Shown here one piece after another: positions 1-11,039 of a DNA stretch of 64,000 bases (positions are counted from its first letter, which is position 1; the number at the start of each line of letters is the position of its first letter). Made by a program: the position numbers and the translations under genes. Origin of the DNA: Lophium mytilinum (Eukaryota; Ascomycota; Dothideomycetes; Mytilinidiales; Mytilinidiaceae). Location of the stretch: contig MU004192.1 of the NCBI GenBank assembly GCA_010093605.1, positions 1,067,774-1,131,773 on the forward strand, in the 5' to 3' direction. The notes under the pieces were generated by a model. That model saw only the letters and a list, made by a program, of their open reading frames with translations. It did not search any database and was not told the origin of the DNA.

Positions 1-388
1 TCGCAGCAGGATCGGCTTAGTCGAGCGCGCCAGCATGTCGGAACACAGCCCTGGAGCCCTAAAGCTCGGAGCACGCCAAGGGGTGGGTGGCTCAGGGATG
101 CAGCGAGGTGGACGAAACGAGATCCTCTCAAAACACTACTCAGATCCGCCCAGCTACCGGGCATCGACCACCACGCGTGGGCCCCAAAGGTTTGAAGCCA
201 GCCCGCTCTGATATCACGCCTCGACTCCCCTCTGCGCGCTCAGGCCTGCTCAAAACCACCTGCTCGCCCAGCTGCCGACCGCACCGCACCTCACCACCTC
301 GTCCGCGCCCTCCCAGCGAGTAATACAGTAAAGGGGCCCGTTCGCAACAATCTTCCGGAATGCCCACCGCTTCGACGCGCCGCCCACG
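1..388. other. 5' flank of the zinc-finger gene
   Basis: No coding region is supported here. The stretch precedes the ATG at 389 and is C-rich and pyrimidine-rich close to it, as fungal leaders often are. Short open frames on both strands have no recognisable content. Confidence 0.5.
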
Positions 389-2172
389 ATGAATATGGAC
401 CGCGACCAGCCTCAATTCTTCGCCCACCCTGCCTCGCAGCCGCTCCAGAACTCCTCCCGCTCCATCCGCAGTCTCCATAACTCCACCCCCTTCTCCGAGC
501 CCGAGGGCGCCTCGCCGTCGCCGCACCCGAACCAGGCACGCGTTACCAACGATGTCTTACAATGCATACACGGCTTGAAACATCTGGATGACCAGCAGAT
601 CTTGGATTTGTTGCGCGTTGCTCGTGGTCCTGGTACGCATTGCGCCGACCTGTCCTCGATACTGATTACTAACGCTAGAGCCACACAGATCGATTCTCAA
701 TCTCGACAATCGACAGTCGCGCATCCTCCTACCTCAGCCTCCCGTCCAGAGCACCCAGCATATTCTCAAACCCGAGAGACTCGGTCAGCACCACGGATAC
801 GCGATGGAGCTGCTATACCTCTGCGTCTCGCATGTCGCAAGCGCCCAGTGTCACGGCGGCTAAGAAATTCGGTTGCACATTCTGTGACAAGACATTGAAG
901 ACGAAGGCCTACTGGAAGTCACACGAGGAGGAGTTCCACGAACAAGCACAGAGGTGGAAGTGTCCTGACTGCGACCAATGGTTCAACGCCGGAAAGCGCT
1001 TTCGTGAGCACCACTACAAGTGCCATGCGTGTGAGCAGTGTGAACAGAGCAAGGACGTAGGACCCGGACACCCGAGGAAGCCGTCGACTTGTGTGAAGAA
1101 AGCAATGCATCCAATGCACAACAAAGACGCTTGGGGCTGTGGCTTCTGTGCGAAGCTTCTTGCCTCATGGGAAGAGAGGTGCGACCATATTGCCCAACAC
1201 TTCGAAGACGGAGCCGCCAAGTCGGACTGGAAATTCACGAATGTCATTACTGCCTTGCTTCAACAATCGCGCATCTCGGTGGCGTGGAACAACTATCTTG
1301 CGACCAAGCATGGAGAAAGCTCCTATTGGCCCTCTTTCTCTTGGGACCCGAAGAAGACGGCCAGCTTCACCAAGTATAATCGACTGCGATTTGCATTAGA
1401 AGACAGCTGGGATCCGCGTACGTTTGACGTCAACAACCTTATCCAACAGACCTACGAGCTGGGGGCGGTTGAGTCAAGAGAGCAAAAGACCGAGCCTGTC
1501 TTGGAAATCGACGTCGTTGAAGCGAAGATTGTTCCCTCCAACGACATAGAGATGGAAATGGAAATCTCCGTCGAGCATGAGTACAGAGGGCCATCTCACA
1601 TTGACCCTCCACAATATCAGCAACCTCACTGGGAAGCACCCTCTCAGGAAACCTTGAAACCAAATCCGAGCCACGTAACCCTACCCACAACGACCTATAT
1701 CGACAACAGCTACTCACAACCTCTATCCGTAGATTTCGGCCAGAGCGCGTTGTTTGACAGTAGCTTCTTCAACGAGTCCGGAATCCAGACGTTTGATCAT
1801 ATTGGATCATTTATGGACTATACCACGAATGAGCCACCACCCGTGAATCAACTAGACCCAACTATGGGATATTCAAAATCGATGTCATCGCCATACACCG
1901 CACCTACTACTCCAGCACCTCCGCCTCCCGTTCCCACGCCTCAATCACACCGCGCTCGACTGGTCTCGATTGCGAGCAGACGGCCGCCAGTGCCTCAACC
2001 CCAACATCCTCCACCGCCGCCGCCGAAAGATAGGGTCCCTTCTCAGATGAGCGCTTCTCACGCTTCTCTCATGAGTGCCTCTCAGATGGGTATTCGAAGA
2101 CAACCGGATAACCCATCAAGACATGCCATCCTTCCATCCACGTCATGGGCAAATGAGGAACAGTGGCATTGA
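389..2172 (+). CDS. C2H2 zinc-finger protein
   Basis: Predicted exons are 389-632 and 689-2172, giving 575 residues. The 56 bp intron starts GTACGC, has a TACTAAC-like branch site and ends CACAG; it joins two frames that both stay open across the junction. The N-terminal ~140 residues are Ser/Pro-rich. From about residue 144 there are C2H2 fingers: CTFC with H-x4-H, a CPDC unit whose second half is packed against CHACEQC, and CGFC with H-x3-H. The C-terminal half is low-complexity and Pro/Gln-rich with polyproline runs. The finger arrangement suggests a nuclear DNA-binding regulator of the fungal C2H2 type; the targets cannot be inferred. Neighbours give no functional clue. The intron is sequence-based, and the family call is reasonably firm. 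Confidence 0.85.
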
Positions 2173-3451
2173 GCACACAGGGTACTCTAATTCATCAGAT
2201 TCATGACCAACACGGCCTCTCAATATAGCACTCATTTACGAGGCTTTGCAATCCGTTGCATAATCTATCATCAAGCACGCGGGCAACAAGGCTATCACCA
2301 CATGGTCACCAGCGACAGCACGCCCCGGCACCCTGTATTCCGGCTGGCTCCGATGTTACAACTCGGCTTCATCCCTTGAGCCCGAAGAAGTCCATGGTTG
2401 AAAGCAGGAAGGCCAGCACGTCCCGTTCGACCCGAGCTCCATCATGAGAGCATCAACCTCAACACTTCCGGCTCTGTATCAAGACAGACTTCAAAACTCA
2501 ATATAATTTTTTTTTCATTTCATGGTCGTTCATAATCGGCCGTCACCATTTCCAGCCTTTTCATATGTTCTTACGCATTTCGCATGGTTCGAGCGAACGC
2601 CACCGCTCCCATTTGTACCTAATATACCCGGGATGAAGCCGCGCTCAATCCCCGACGAGAAAAGCATTTAGCTTGACGAATTGTATCATAGATAACAGAA
2701 TAGATGAAGATCATCGGTACTTCATATAAGGCTTCTTTATTTCACTGACTGATGATAGGTCGGTAGCGTCGCGATATCACTAACTTATGACAGAGCTGAG
2801 CTGATAACAGTAAAATCCACAGTCGCCAAATTTAGATGGATCTACGTAGATGTCTTTCATCATGTCAATGACCCAATTTCCAAAACAAAGCACTCTCTCT
2901 CAAACTCTTTCACACTATCAGAAAAGTACCTACCATCCCCAATAGTTCAACAGGGTTGCTCCACGATGTCCAAGACCCAAGAGGGTTGAATCAGGGCTAT
3001 ACGGACCTTGGATCGGGAAGCCTCACTCGAACCAAACGACATGCTACCAGAGACATGGTTACACCCCAAGATAGCTCTTGAGAACCCGCTTCAGCAATGT
3101 AAGAACCTGCGGCAGCTTAAACTAGGCTCAATCAACGAGGATGCCTCGAATTATACCAAACCTCCAGGTGCCCTAGATCAAAAGGCCCCACTCCGGCATT
3201 TTGACAACCTACCAGAGGGATAGTAGCGCCCCTAAGGTACTCCAAGGCAATATGCACCACGTCAAAACCTGAAGTAACCAGATTAGGATCGCTCCACTAG
3301 CTTTCACTATGGCTAAACGGCTAAATCGAATCCATGTCAGCCTACTACAAGACTTGATAAGATCATGCCCCTACACTCTGAAGTCAAGCCTTTATTCCCC
3401 CAAACTCAACTTCCGCATCTCCAAAATATCACCCCCAACTTCCTGCCCACC
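2173..3451. other. Intergenic, no gene seen
   Basis: About 1.3 kb between the zinc-finger gene and the GH43 gene. It has an A+T-rich tract near 2500 and a short open frame at 3008-3223 without codon bias or recognisable motif. I see no RNA gene or repeat here. Confidence 0.5.
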
Positions 3452-4447
3452 ATGCCTCCGTCCCCTAAACCTCTAATCAGCCACATCTACACCGCCGACC
3501 CTTCCGCCCACGTCTTCAACGACCGCATCTACATCTACCCTTCCCACGACATCTCAACCGACATCCGCGACAACGACAACGGCGACCAATACGCCATGAC
3601 AGACTACCACGTCTTCTCCACCCCCTCCCTCCGCAGCAGTTCTCCGCCCGCAGTCGTCACCGACCACGGCCCCGTGCTCTCCCTCTCCCAGATCCCGTGG
3701 GCCGCGAAACAGCTCTGGGCCCCCGACGCCGCGGCCAAGAACGGGAAATACTACCTCTACTTCCCCGCGCGCGACATGGCAGGCGTGTTCCGCATCGGCG
3801 TCGCCGTAGGCGAAGCACCAGAGGGCCCGTTCCGCGCAGAGCCGGCGCCGATTCCAGGCAGCTATAGCATCGATCCTGCGGCGTTTGTGGATGAGGATGG
3901 GGCCGCGTATCTGTATTTCGGCGGCGTGTGGGGCGGGCAGCTGCAGTGCTGGCGCGGGGAAGATTTTAATGGGGACGCGTATGAGGAGATGGAAGCTAGG
4001 GGGGAGGAAGCGGCTTTGCGCCCCCGAGTGGCGAGGTTGAGGGAGGATATGTTGGGGTTTGATGAGGATGGGGTGAGGGAGGTGGAGATTTTGATGCCGG
4101 ATGGCACGCCGGTTCCTGCGGGCGATCGGGAGAAGCGGTTTTTTGAGGCGAGTTGGGTGCATAAAAGGGGCGGGGTTTACTATTTTTCGTATTCGACGGG
4201 GGATTCGCATTTGTTGATTTATGCGACGGGGGGGAGTCCGTTGGGGCCGTTTACGTATAGGGGTGTGATACTGCGGCCGGTGGTGGGGTGGACGACGCAT
4301 CATTCGATTGTGGAGTTTGAGGGGAGGTGGTGGCTGTTTTATCATGATGCGAGTTTGAGTGGGGGGGTTAATCATTTGAGGTGTGTGAAGGTGAGGGAGA
4401 TTTGGTATGATGCGGAGGGGGCGATTAGGTTGATGGATGAGCAATGA
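3452..4447 (+). CDS. Glycoside hydrolase family 43-type enzyme
   Basis: Single exon, 331 residues from the ATG at 3452, chosen because it has a strong context (CCACC-ATG) and the homologous region starts there; an in-frame ATG at 3365 would add 29 residues without an obvious signal peptide. The family is a five-bladed beta-propeller acting on alpha-L-arabinofuranosides or beta-xylosides. The three expected acidic residues are visible: Asp in YTADPSAHV near the start, Asp in SIDPAAFVDEDG in the middle and Glu in RFFEASW at about two thirds. No secretion signal is evident from the 3452 start, suggesting intracellular action on oligosaccharides, as for some fungal GH43 proteins. Codon use switches strongly from C-ending in the first ~130 codons to G/T-ending in the rest. 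The precise substrate is unknown. Confidence 0.85.
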   Translation: MPPSPKPLISHIYTADPSAHVFNDRIYIYPSHDISTDIRDNDNGDQYAMTDYHVFSTPSLRSSSPPAVVTDHGPVLSLSQIPWAAKQLWAPDAAAKNGKYYLYFPARDMAGVFRIGVAVGEAPEGPFRAEPAPIPGSYSIDPAAFVDEDGAAYLYFGGVWGGQLQCWRGEDFNGDAYEEMEARGEEAALRPRVARLREDMLGFDEDGVREVEILMPDGTPVPAGDREKRFFEASWVHKRGGVYYFSYSTGDSHLLIYATGGSPLGPFTYRGVILRPVVGWTTHHSIVEFEGRWWLFYHDASLSGGVNHLRCVKVREIWYDAEGAIRLMDEQ

Positions 4448-5106
4448 GTTTGAGATCTGATGTCAATGCGGCTTTATAGAGCTGTCCTGTCACCATTCTT
4501 CTCTGAGGCTCTCAGAAGTCGTGAAAAGATGGTTTGATGTCGCCATTGAGGATCTAAACCTCAATTCAATGCGTTAGTTGAATTTTCGAGAAGTCCTCAG
4601 GCCTATCAGGACGCGGAAATGGACCAATCCGACTCAAGTCTTCTATTTCTTTATATCTTTATTTCTAAAAGTTGGAGTGTCTTTCCGTTTCATCTTTCGG
4701 ACATGTCCGGACTCCGTACGTTACATATAAAAACGCGTGAATCCGCCTTTACCTCTTGCTTCACAAGGGATCGCTTGAACGGGTTGTTTTCTTGATATTC
4801 TGGGAAGCAAGGGGATTCAAATACGCCTTGCACGAAGTTCGTGGGGTTCGTTACACGGAAATTTAGGAAAGCAATCAACGGTTCACGAAAAAGTCAAAAC
4901 TGGGGAGATTCAAGTTGGGGGGAAGGCCGAAGCCGGGTTTGTATTGGGGGGTGTTGTCTATGCTATGCGTTAGTGGCACATCATGTGCACATCTATTCTA
5001 ACGCGCTAGCCATGTAAGCTTGACATGTACTAGCAAAGGTGAAGCATTCTAAGGGGCTGCTTAGCCTACCTTAAGGGAGCACGCTCATGAGGAAGCTGGG
5101 TCTTTC
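4448..5106. other. Intergenic between convergent genes
   Basis: Lies between the 3' ends of the GH43 gene and the three-repeat protein. It has an A/T-rich tract near 4640-4680. No gene is supported. Just beside 5106 a few tens of bases resemble the start of one more coding repeat of the minus-strand gene (see findings). Confidence 0.5.
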
Positions 5107-6312
5107 CTAATATGAACCATAGGAAGTGCTGGCCGTTGTGCGGCGAGGGCGCGTTGAAGTCGAAGCCAGAGAAGCACGAGAAGTATAATCGCCGATGCGA
5201 GTAGATGCTCCTCCACCTTCAATTGAATATATGATCCCATCCTTATGATGGTAGCGGCACCGGAGAGCCTCCTCGCCAAATTTGGCCGCAAGCGCTTTCC
5301 CTTCTGCCATCACGTCGGCATATCGCGGTAACCCTTTGGTGTTTCCTGACTCGAGTCCTGCAATGATGATCGGCTCGAGAGCGCGCAGCTTCTTAAGCCG
5401 CTTCTCCCAGTCGGTTCCATAGGAGGATGTGGCGGACGTTGTGGCAGTAGTTCGAGAACGTGATGTAGACACAAGAGCAGCACGAGAGGTATAGTCATCG
5501 CGAGAGGTATAGTCATCGACGCGAGAGTACTCTCCTCCCCTACCGTGAACTGGAACGAGGAGCCTATCTCTATAGCGGCACTGGAAAGCCTCCTCGCCAA
5601 ATACGGCCACAAGCGCTCTCCCTTCTTCTAACACGCGGTTTTTTGGCGGTAGACCTTCGTAGTTTCCTGACATGCTGGCTGACAAGATCTTACGCTCAAG
5701 AGCTTGGAGATTCTTCATGCGCTTCACCCAATCTGAGCCGCCGTAGGATGTGGCGGACGTTGTAGCACGGGACGTATAGTCGCCGACGTAAGAATAATCT
5801 CCCCTAGGATGATCTGGATGGGATATCTCATCTCCCTTGTAGCGGAGTTGGAGAGCCTGTTCTCCAAACTTGGCCGCAAGTGCTTTTCCTTCTGCTAACA
5901 CGCCTTGGAATGGTGGTAAGCCTTTGTGCTTTCCTGACATGATGATAGGCTCGAGAGCGCGCACTTTCTTGAGCCGCTTCTCCCAATCTGATCCATAGGC
6001 TGTGCCGGACGTTGTGGCAGTGGTGCGAGGAAGTGATGTAGAGGGAGTGATCCGACGTGATGTCGAGGGAGGAGCTCTACCGTGGGTATGACGTGGAGCA
6101 GAGCTGTGCATAGAGCGGCCGTGTGAAGGTCCTAGGCTCAGTGCCTCAAGGCCGAGAGTGGACTCTTGTCGTCGAGATCCTGAGGCCGAGACTTCTTTGC
6201 GAGGCCGAGAATGCCCTGGTATTTCTGTTCGAGCTGGCGTGAACTCCTTGACCTGGGGCCGTCGAGTCGCAGCATTGTCTAGGGCATTGGAGCCGAGGTA
6301 ATTGAGTGGCAT
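5107..6312 (-). CDS. Orphan protein with three internal ~50-residue repeats
   Basis: Single exon, 401 residues; the ATG at 6312 opens the frame. Residues 1-105 are basic, Ser/Thr/Arg-rich and probably disordered. Three repeats follow, each beginning Y-G-(S/T)-D-W-x-K-R-(L/M)-K and continuing through a GLPP/GLPR turn to an E-G-(K/R)-A-L-x-A-x-F-G-E-(E/Q)-A segment and an R-Y end. They look helical. Linkers carry DYTSRA-type Ser/Arg stretches, one duplicated at the DNA level (about 5490-5520). There is no signal peptide, membrane segment or cysteine framework. I do not recognise the domain and assign no function. The protein ends in TSYGSY, the opening of a further repeat, so a fourth copy seems to have been cut off by a stop. 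High internal identity implies recent duplication or conversion. Confidence 0.7.
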   Translation of the reverse strand: MPLNYLGSNALDNAATRRPQVKEFTPARTEIPGHSRPRKEVSASGSRRQESTLGLEALSLGPSHGRSMHSSAPRHTHGRAPPSTSRRITPSTSLPRTTATTSGTAYGSDWEKRLKKVRALEPIIMSGKHKGLPPFQGVLAEGKALAAKFGEQALQLRYKGDEISHPDHPRGDYSYVGDYTSRATTSATSYGGSDWVKRMKNLQALERKILSASMSGNYEGLPPKNRVLEEGRALVAVFGEEAFQCRYRDRLLVPVHGRGGEYSRVDDYTSRDDYTSRAALVSTSRSRTTATTSATSSYGTDWEKRLKKLRALEPIIIAGLESGNTKGLPRYADVMAEGKALAAKFGEEALRCRYHHKDGIIYSIEGGGASTRIGDYTSRASLASTSTRPRRTTASTSYGSY

Positions 6313-6862
6313 GTTCCTAGAGCTGTTGTGTTGATTGCTCTGAGAAAGGATGGTGATTGGAAGACTGGGTCTGTGGGAACTGTTGACTTGAAGACTGTAT
6401 GTTGCAAGTTGAGTTCCGAAGATCTGATGGTGAGGTTTGAATGAGAAGGCCGGGGCGTTTTATAGATTCGGAATACCGTACAATGTTCTCGTTGTGGAGG
6501 GACACATGAGGAGGAGGAGAGAAGTACAATGTGCGTTGTGAGTAACGTTCTCTCTTCGAGCTTCAATCGAGTACGTTCTGATTGAGTCACTTCGGAGCCT
6601 GACATTGTATGGTTCGGATTTTTAGTTGCAGACAAGGCTTCATTGGAGTGATATTTCCCAACATTAAGTTCAACGCCGGTCGGCCCTGAAGAGGCTGAAT
6701 ATGCTGGGGTCTTTCATACAGCGCCAAAACAACGCAAAACGTTACCCTAAGTATGCTCGATCAACATGCTTCCGCTAACAATGCTGCAACACTGAAATGC
6801 TAGAGCTTTATCAGCATCGCTCGCTCATCAGTCATCAGCTAGGACATATGCTTACCCGACGA
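6313..6862. other. Intergenic; one copy of a dispersed repeat
   Basis: Contains the presumed promoter of the three-repeat gene and the 3' flank of the molybdate transporter. Apart from a ~95 bp dispersed repeat (6676-6770) nothing further is recognised. Overlapping short minus-strand frames (6279-6635) lack features of a gene. Confidence 0.5.
6676..6770 (+). repeat. Dispersed repeat copy 1
   Basis: A segment running from CCGGTCGG through AATATGCTGGGGT and CAGCGCCAAA to GCTCGATCA has a diverged partner at 12699-12790. The match is clear for roughly 70 bp and weaker at the edges. No coding potential or terminal structure is evident, so it may be a fragment of an old small mobile element. Confidence 0.6.
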
Positions 6863-8278
6863 TCAAGAGAGCAGCCCTCTTTCCTCCTCAGGGACGCTCT
6901 CCCTCCCCTGCCTCCGTGCCCTCCATTCTTCCACACTCTTCGTAGCACGGAATCCCAAATGCCATGCTAGCCCTACCAGAAAGCCAACGCCATCATTCCT
7001 GAAGGCGAGCAAAGCAGCAACAGTAACAAGTAGGACCATCCACCTCTCTCTCCTCTCCCTCTCATCCAATGACCTCACACCTTTCCCATCCCAAGTCTCT
7101 TCCCCATCCTCGTCTCCATGCATCAACCGCAAGTCGCGGGCATCGGTATTCAGGCTCTCGCCCACCTTCGCCAACTCCACACCAGCTGCTAGCACCATGA
7201 TTCCGAGCAATGCCGCCGGGAAGCCCTTCAGGATGCTGACAACAGCTTCAGCCTTCCAGAGTGTTATTATCCCTAGTGCTACTTTGAGCAATCCGAGCGC
7301 AATAATGCTGGCCCCGCTTCGTGCCCCGAAGCGGTACTGTGCTGCTAGTCCTCCAGAGCCGTGACATGCAGGCATGGCGCCGAACCAGCAGCCTATCAGG
7401 TTTATTAAGGAGACGGACAGGCCAAGCGAGGTGACGGAGGGAGCAGTCGGGTACGGTGGCGACGGAAAGAGGTCGACTGCTAGAGCAGAAGCAGCGATTA
7501 CGGAGTTAAGGAGAGTGAGGGGCAGCTGGCCAAGAGCAGCAGTGGTGGTGGCGTGCCAGAAGGTCGCGGCGGAGGGGTGGAGGATTGGAATGTCGGCGAA
7601 CGGGTTTGACGAAGAATTAGAATGGGGAGGAAGAGTACTAGAATGGTTTGGAGGAGAAGCAGACGGGGCATGGAAGCCTGCGAGAACAAGTCCTAGGACG
7701 AACACGGCGAGCGCGTAAGGCGCCCTCGGAAAAGGGAGGGTTGCTAGAAGCAGCACGACTGCTAGAAGCGCCCATAGCAGGTTATCTCCCCACCATGGCC
7801 CTGTCCAACTCAGCGGACTGAGCAGAGACGATCCAGCGCTTAGACAGAGGGATAGCCCAGCTCCAACTTGTATTCCCTTGACCACAGGTATAGGTGTAAC
7901 ATTGCTGGCCCACCGAACCAGCCCCGTCACGCTCATCACCCCCACTAATGCCGCGACGACGATTCCCGAAGCTGCTGTTTCTTCCAGAGAGAAGCGCCGT
8001 GCTATGGCTACTGCCGCGACAGCTTTCATGGGCTGTACCGGTATGGGGATGCCAAATGCTACGCCGGAGTAGATATTCGCGGCGCCGGTAAAGAGGAGGG
8101 TCGAGGGGAGGGAGATGGAGCCGGTAAGCGTAAGGGCGATCATAAGAGGTAGAAGAGTGCCCAGGTCGCCCAGCGAGCCCGACAGCTCGGCGAGAGGTTG
8201 CGAGAGAAAGGTATGGAGGTTGTGGTACTGCACCGCGCGGAGGTGGGGGACGACGCGTTGGAGGGGTTTAGGTGCCAT
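6863..8278 (-). CDS. Molybdate/sulfate transporter of the MOT1 family
   Basis: Single exon, 471 residues. I chose the ATG at 8278 (MAPKPLQRV) because similarity to the family starts just after it; the frame continues upstream without a convincing start. About ten hydrophobic segments are visible. The MOT1 hallmarks are present: the early S-G-S-L-G-D-L-G-T-L-L-P-L motif (about residues 29-41) and the F-G-I-P-I-P-V-Q-P-M-K-A motif about 40 residues later. MOT1 proteins import molybdate for molybdenum-cofactor enzymes such as nitrate reductase; fungal members may also sit in the vacuolar membrane. The loop around residues 195-235 is Pro/Ser/Asn-rich and long. No molybdoenzyme gene lies nearby. 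The family call is firm, the substrate inferred from the family. Confidence 0.9.
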   Translation of the reverse strand: MAPKPLQRVVPHLRAVQYHNLHTFLSQPLAELSGSLGDLGTLLPLMIALTLTGSISLPSTLLFTGAANIYSGVAFGIPIPVQPMKAVAAVAIARRFSLEETAASGIVVAALVGVMSVTGLVRWASNVTPIPVVKGIQVGAGLSLCLSAGSSLLSPLSWTGPWWGDNLLWALLAVVLLLATLPFPRAPYALAVFVLGLVLAGFHAPSASPPNHSSTLPPHSNSSSNPFADIPILHPSAATFWHATTTAALGQLPLTLLNSVIAASALAVDLFPSPPYPTAPSVTSLGLSVSLINLIGCWFGAMPACHGSGGLAAQYRFGARSGASIIALGLLKVALGIITLWKAEAVVSILKGFPAALLGIMVLAAGVELAKVGESLNTDARDLRLMHGDEDGEETWDGKGVRSLDERERRERWMVLLVTVAALLAFRNDGVGFLVGLAWHLGFRATKSVEEWRARRQGRESVPEEERGLLS

Positions 8279-8923
8279 GACGAAGGCGCAAAGACAAATA
8301 CTATAGAAATGCTGTATGTTAGGGTATCTTAGGGACGCAAGCAGGCTGAAAATGCAGGAACGAGGACGGTAAGAAAGAGTGTCACGGCATGGTGTTGAAG
8401 GATGATGATGCGTGGTGGTGTTCGGGACAGCCTTCACCGAGCCACGTGGGAGCTCTTATCTAATCTTTGCTGAGTCATTCCCAGCCCATTCACGTCTTCT
8501 TCCTCACGACTTGACCTCATCATATCAATTAACAGATTATGTTTGTCCAAACTCAAAACATGTACAAAGGGTAGATATAGCTAGCTCCTCGTATGCGGAA
8601 GGGGTTCATGCCGGAATTTGCTCCTGTTCTACACACTCCTTCGCAGAATTCATCATGTGACGCTCCTTCGCGTCTATGCCATCTGTCTGGACTTCAACAC
8701 GATGCATCAGGTATTACTAGTCTAAATACACGGATATCAAGATATCAAGCTCCCAAGTGTACGCGCTATGATGCGGAGTATGTGGACAATAATCGCAGCC
8801 ACAAAATGGTGAGGGACTATGAGTCTTTGTTTCGAGGTCTTTGTTTTCAAGTCTCTCATCTTCAAGTCTCTCTCCTCTGGTAGCCATAGATGCAACCTTC
8901 CTCGCCCTCAAAGAGCAAGCAAA
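8279..8923. promoter_or_regulatory. Divergent intergenic region
   Basis: Holds the promoters of the molybdate transporter (-) and the three-exon gene (+). Pyrimidine-rich direct repeats of the type TCAAGTCTCT lie just before the ATG at 8924, and GATATCAA is repeated near 8735-8750. No defined binding site can be assigned. Confidence 0.4.
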
Positions 8924-10526
8924 ATGCTGTCCGACACCCGTCGCGCCGTGGCCGAGGCCGTGCAGGAGTCTGTAGATGAAGATATCGACCCCTTCGTCAC
9001 CACAATTTTCGAGGCGATACACGACGAACTCAGTTCTCGACAGTTGGTAGCACAAACCGCAAGTCTTTCGCTGAAGCCCTAGAACTTTGTTTTAACGATC
9101 ACCCGCCATAGGACAATCAGAAACAGGCGCTCCGAGAAAAGAACCAGAAAATCACTGCCCAAGAGTTCGACATCACGGAACTCAACAGGACTCTTGCAGG
9201 TTTCCAAACCGCAAATAAGGCCCTGCATAAAGATCTCGATGCAGCGAACGACCGGGAAAAGAAATGGAAGGACGGCAAAGTGCTTGCCGATGCAAAGGTC
9301 CAGGAGCTGAAGGCTCAGATAGAAGCGTTTCTCCACGGAGACGATACAAATGAGGCGGGCCAAAAAACTCTACAAAAACAAATCGTTGAGCTGAACACGA
9401 AGCTTCGAGAGCAGGAACAGTTTCTTCACGAGAAAACTCTCGAAAATGGCAGATTACAGGTGAACCTCGAAAAGGCTAGGGATACTTTGAACGAGACTGT
9501 GGGGTTGCAAGCAGAAGGAGGCGGCGGCGTCGTCGTCGTGGGCCCGGAGGCCGAACACCCTGCCGAGACAATTCAAGCCCACTTCCACGAGCTTAAAAAC
9601 CTCGCCTTAAACCTCGTCAAAACGCACTATACAAATCGAAAAGCAAAGACTAGGGAGCGCTGGTATAACCTACTCGACGACAATGGGAAGGATCTCTTGG
9701 TAGTCGGTATAATCGCAAGGATCATCCAAAGCTTCTGCTTCAAAGGAATCTATTTTGGGTTCGACGAAAATGTAGAAATGCAAATGAACGCTGTTTACAA
9801 CAGCATAGATGTCAAGAATGGTGGTAAGTAATAAGGATTTGAAGTTTCCGTAGTGCGTCAGCTAAATGGTTTACAGCTGCTAAAAGAGCGCGGAAAGACT
9901 GGTTTGCTGCAAGTTGTCAATTCAGTAGATACAGCGGCAAAGACGTCGCCAAGCGTCTAGATGCGAAAGCGATGCATCTAGCAAACACCCTCTACAAAAA
10001 CGAAGAGCTCGCCGCGTTTCTCCCGAAGCCACAGAATAGCGGGAAGGACAAGAATACCAAAGATGGGACATCGGACCAGGAAGTGAAAAAGGCAATGAAG
10101 CCATTATGTAAGAAAGCTATGGAAGTCGCACGGCTACTCCACAGCAGCAGGACGGATTACACGTGGATATTCCCTCGGAGAGATCTACGTCTCGATCCCG
10201 CCCACATCGAAGTCGTGGGCTCCGTCAGCAATAACACGCAGCCATTTGCTGAGTGCGGTGACCACTTCGTTCTTGTATTTGGAGGCGTCTTCCACATGGT
10301 CGGTTCGCAGGAGCATTTGACGAAGTCCGAGGTGATTATCGGCCCGTTCCGTGCTCGTAAACATCCTCCTCCAGACTCTTCTCAGGGGAAAGAGCAAACT
10401 CTAGAAGAGCCAGAAACGGGAGCGAATCCAAGCCAAACAAAGGACCTTAACCGACGAGAATACCCAATACCAACAATACTACTACCTGTAGTCGGACCGA
10501 TACCAGACATGAACGATGAACTGTAG
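8924..10526 (+). CDS. Unrecognised three-exon protein with coiled coil
   Basis: Predicted exons 8924-9046, 9112-9823 and 9877-10526 (494 residues). Introns are 65 bp (GTAGCA...ATAG) and 53 bp (GTAAGT...ACAG), and frames join cleanly at both. Residues ~42-150 are rich in Lys/Glu/Gln with heptad-like spacing, consistent with a coiled coil. A Gly/Val tract near residue 180 precedes a more ordered region with an F-H-E-L-K-N-L-A-L segment, followed by helical stretches. The last ~60 residues are polar and Pro-rich. There is no signal peptide or membrane segment. I cannot assign a family; the general form (coiled coil plus helical C-terminal domain) occurs in many uncharacterised fungal proteins. 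It borders a satellite-like region immediately downstream. Confidence 0.65.
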
Positions 10527-10559
10527 CTTGCTTCACAGTGACAGGCCTTAGATCTGGGC

Positions 10560-11030
10560 ACACTGGTTCGCCACTGCGTAGGGAACCCCCGAGGATTTCG
10601 ACGATCTGAAGGCGATGTCGAGTTTCAAGCAGTGTAGATCAGACTGCTTCGTGACTAATTGGCTGCGTAGTAGCCAGGCTACCCCTTGCAGTGGTGTCCA
10701 GTGAGCAGTACTTGGGTTGATCATTGATGAATCCGTGTACCGAGACCTTTAGTCTTGTGCTCTCGAGATAATGACCTTGAAACTTACCGCTTGTCGCCAC
10801 TGCTTAGGGTACCCCGACAGGATTTCAAAGATATAAAGGCGATGTCAAGTTCCAAACAGTGTAGAATAGACTGCCTCTTGACCAATCAGCTGCTTAGCAA
10901 CTAGAGTACCCCCTACAGTGGTGTCAAGTGGGCAATATGGAAGCCAAGTAGTGATAGATCTGTGTGCTCAGGCATATAGCTTAGTACTGTACGTTGTGCA
11001 GGAGATGTAATTTCAGCATTTTGGAAGATT
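10560..11030. repeat. Two ~228 bp diverged tandem units
   Basis: Two copies of a unit with GGATTTC near 10593 and 10821, followed in each by AAGGCGATGTC and, further on, by a TACCCC(C)T-(A/G)CAGTGGTGTC block. Spacing is about 228 bp and identity is moderate. There is no open frame across the units. Confidence 0.7.
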
Positions 11031-11039
11031 GAAAATGTA

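Noticed and set aside
3554-4444. 296-codon open frame antisense to the GH43 gene
   Set aside because: Its product is low-complexity (Pro/Arg/His-rich) and follows from the codon bias of the sense gene; it has no family features.
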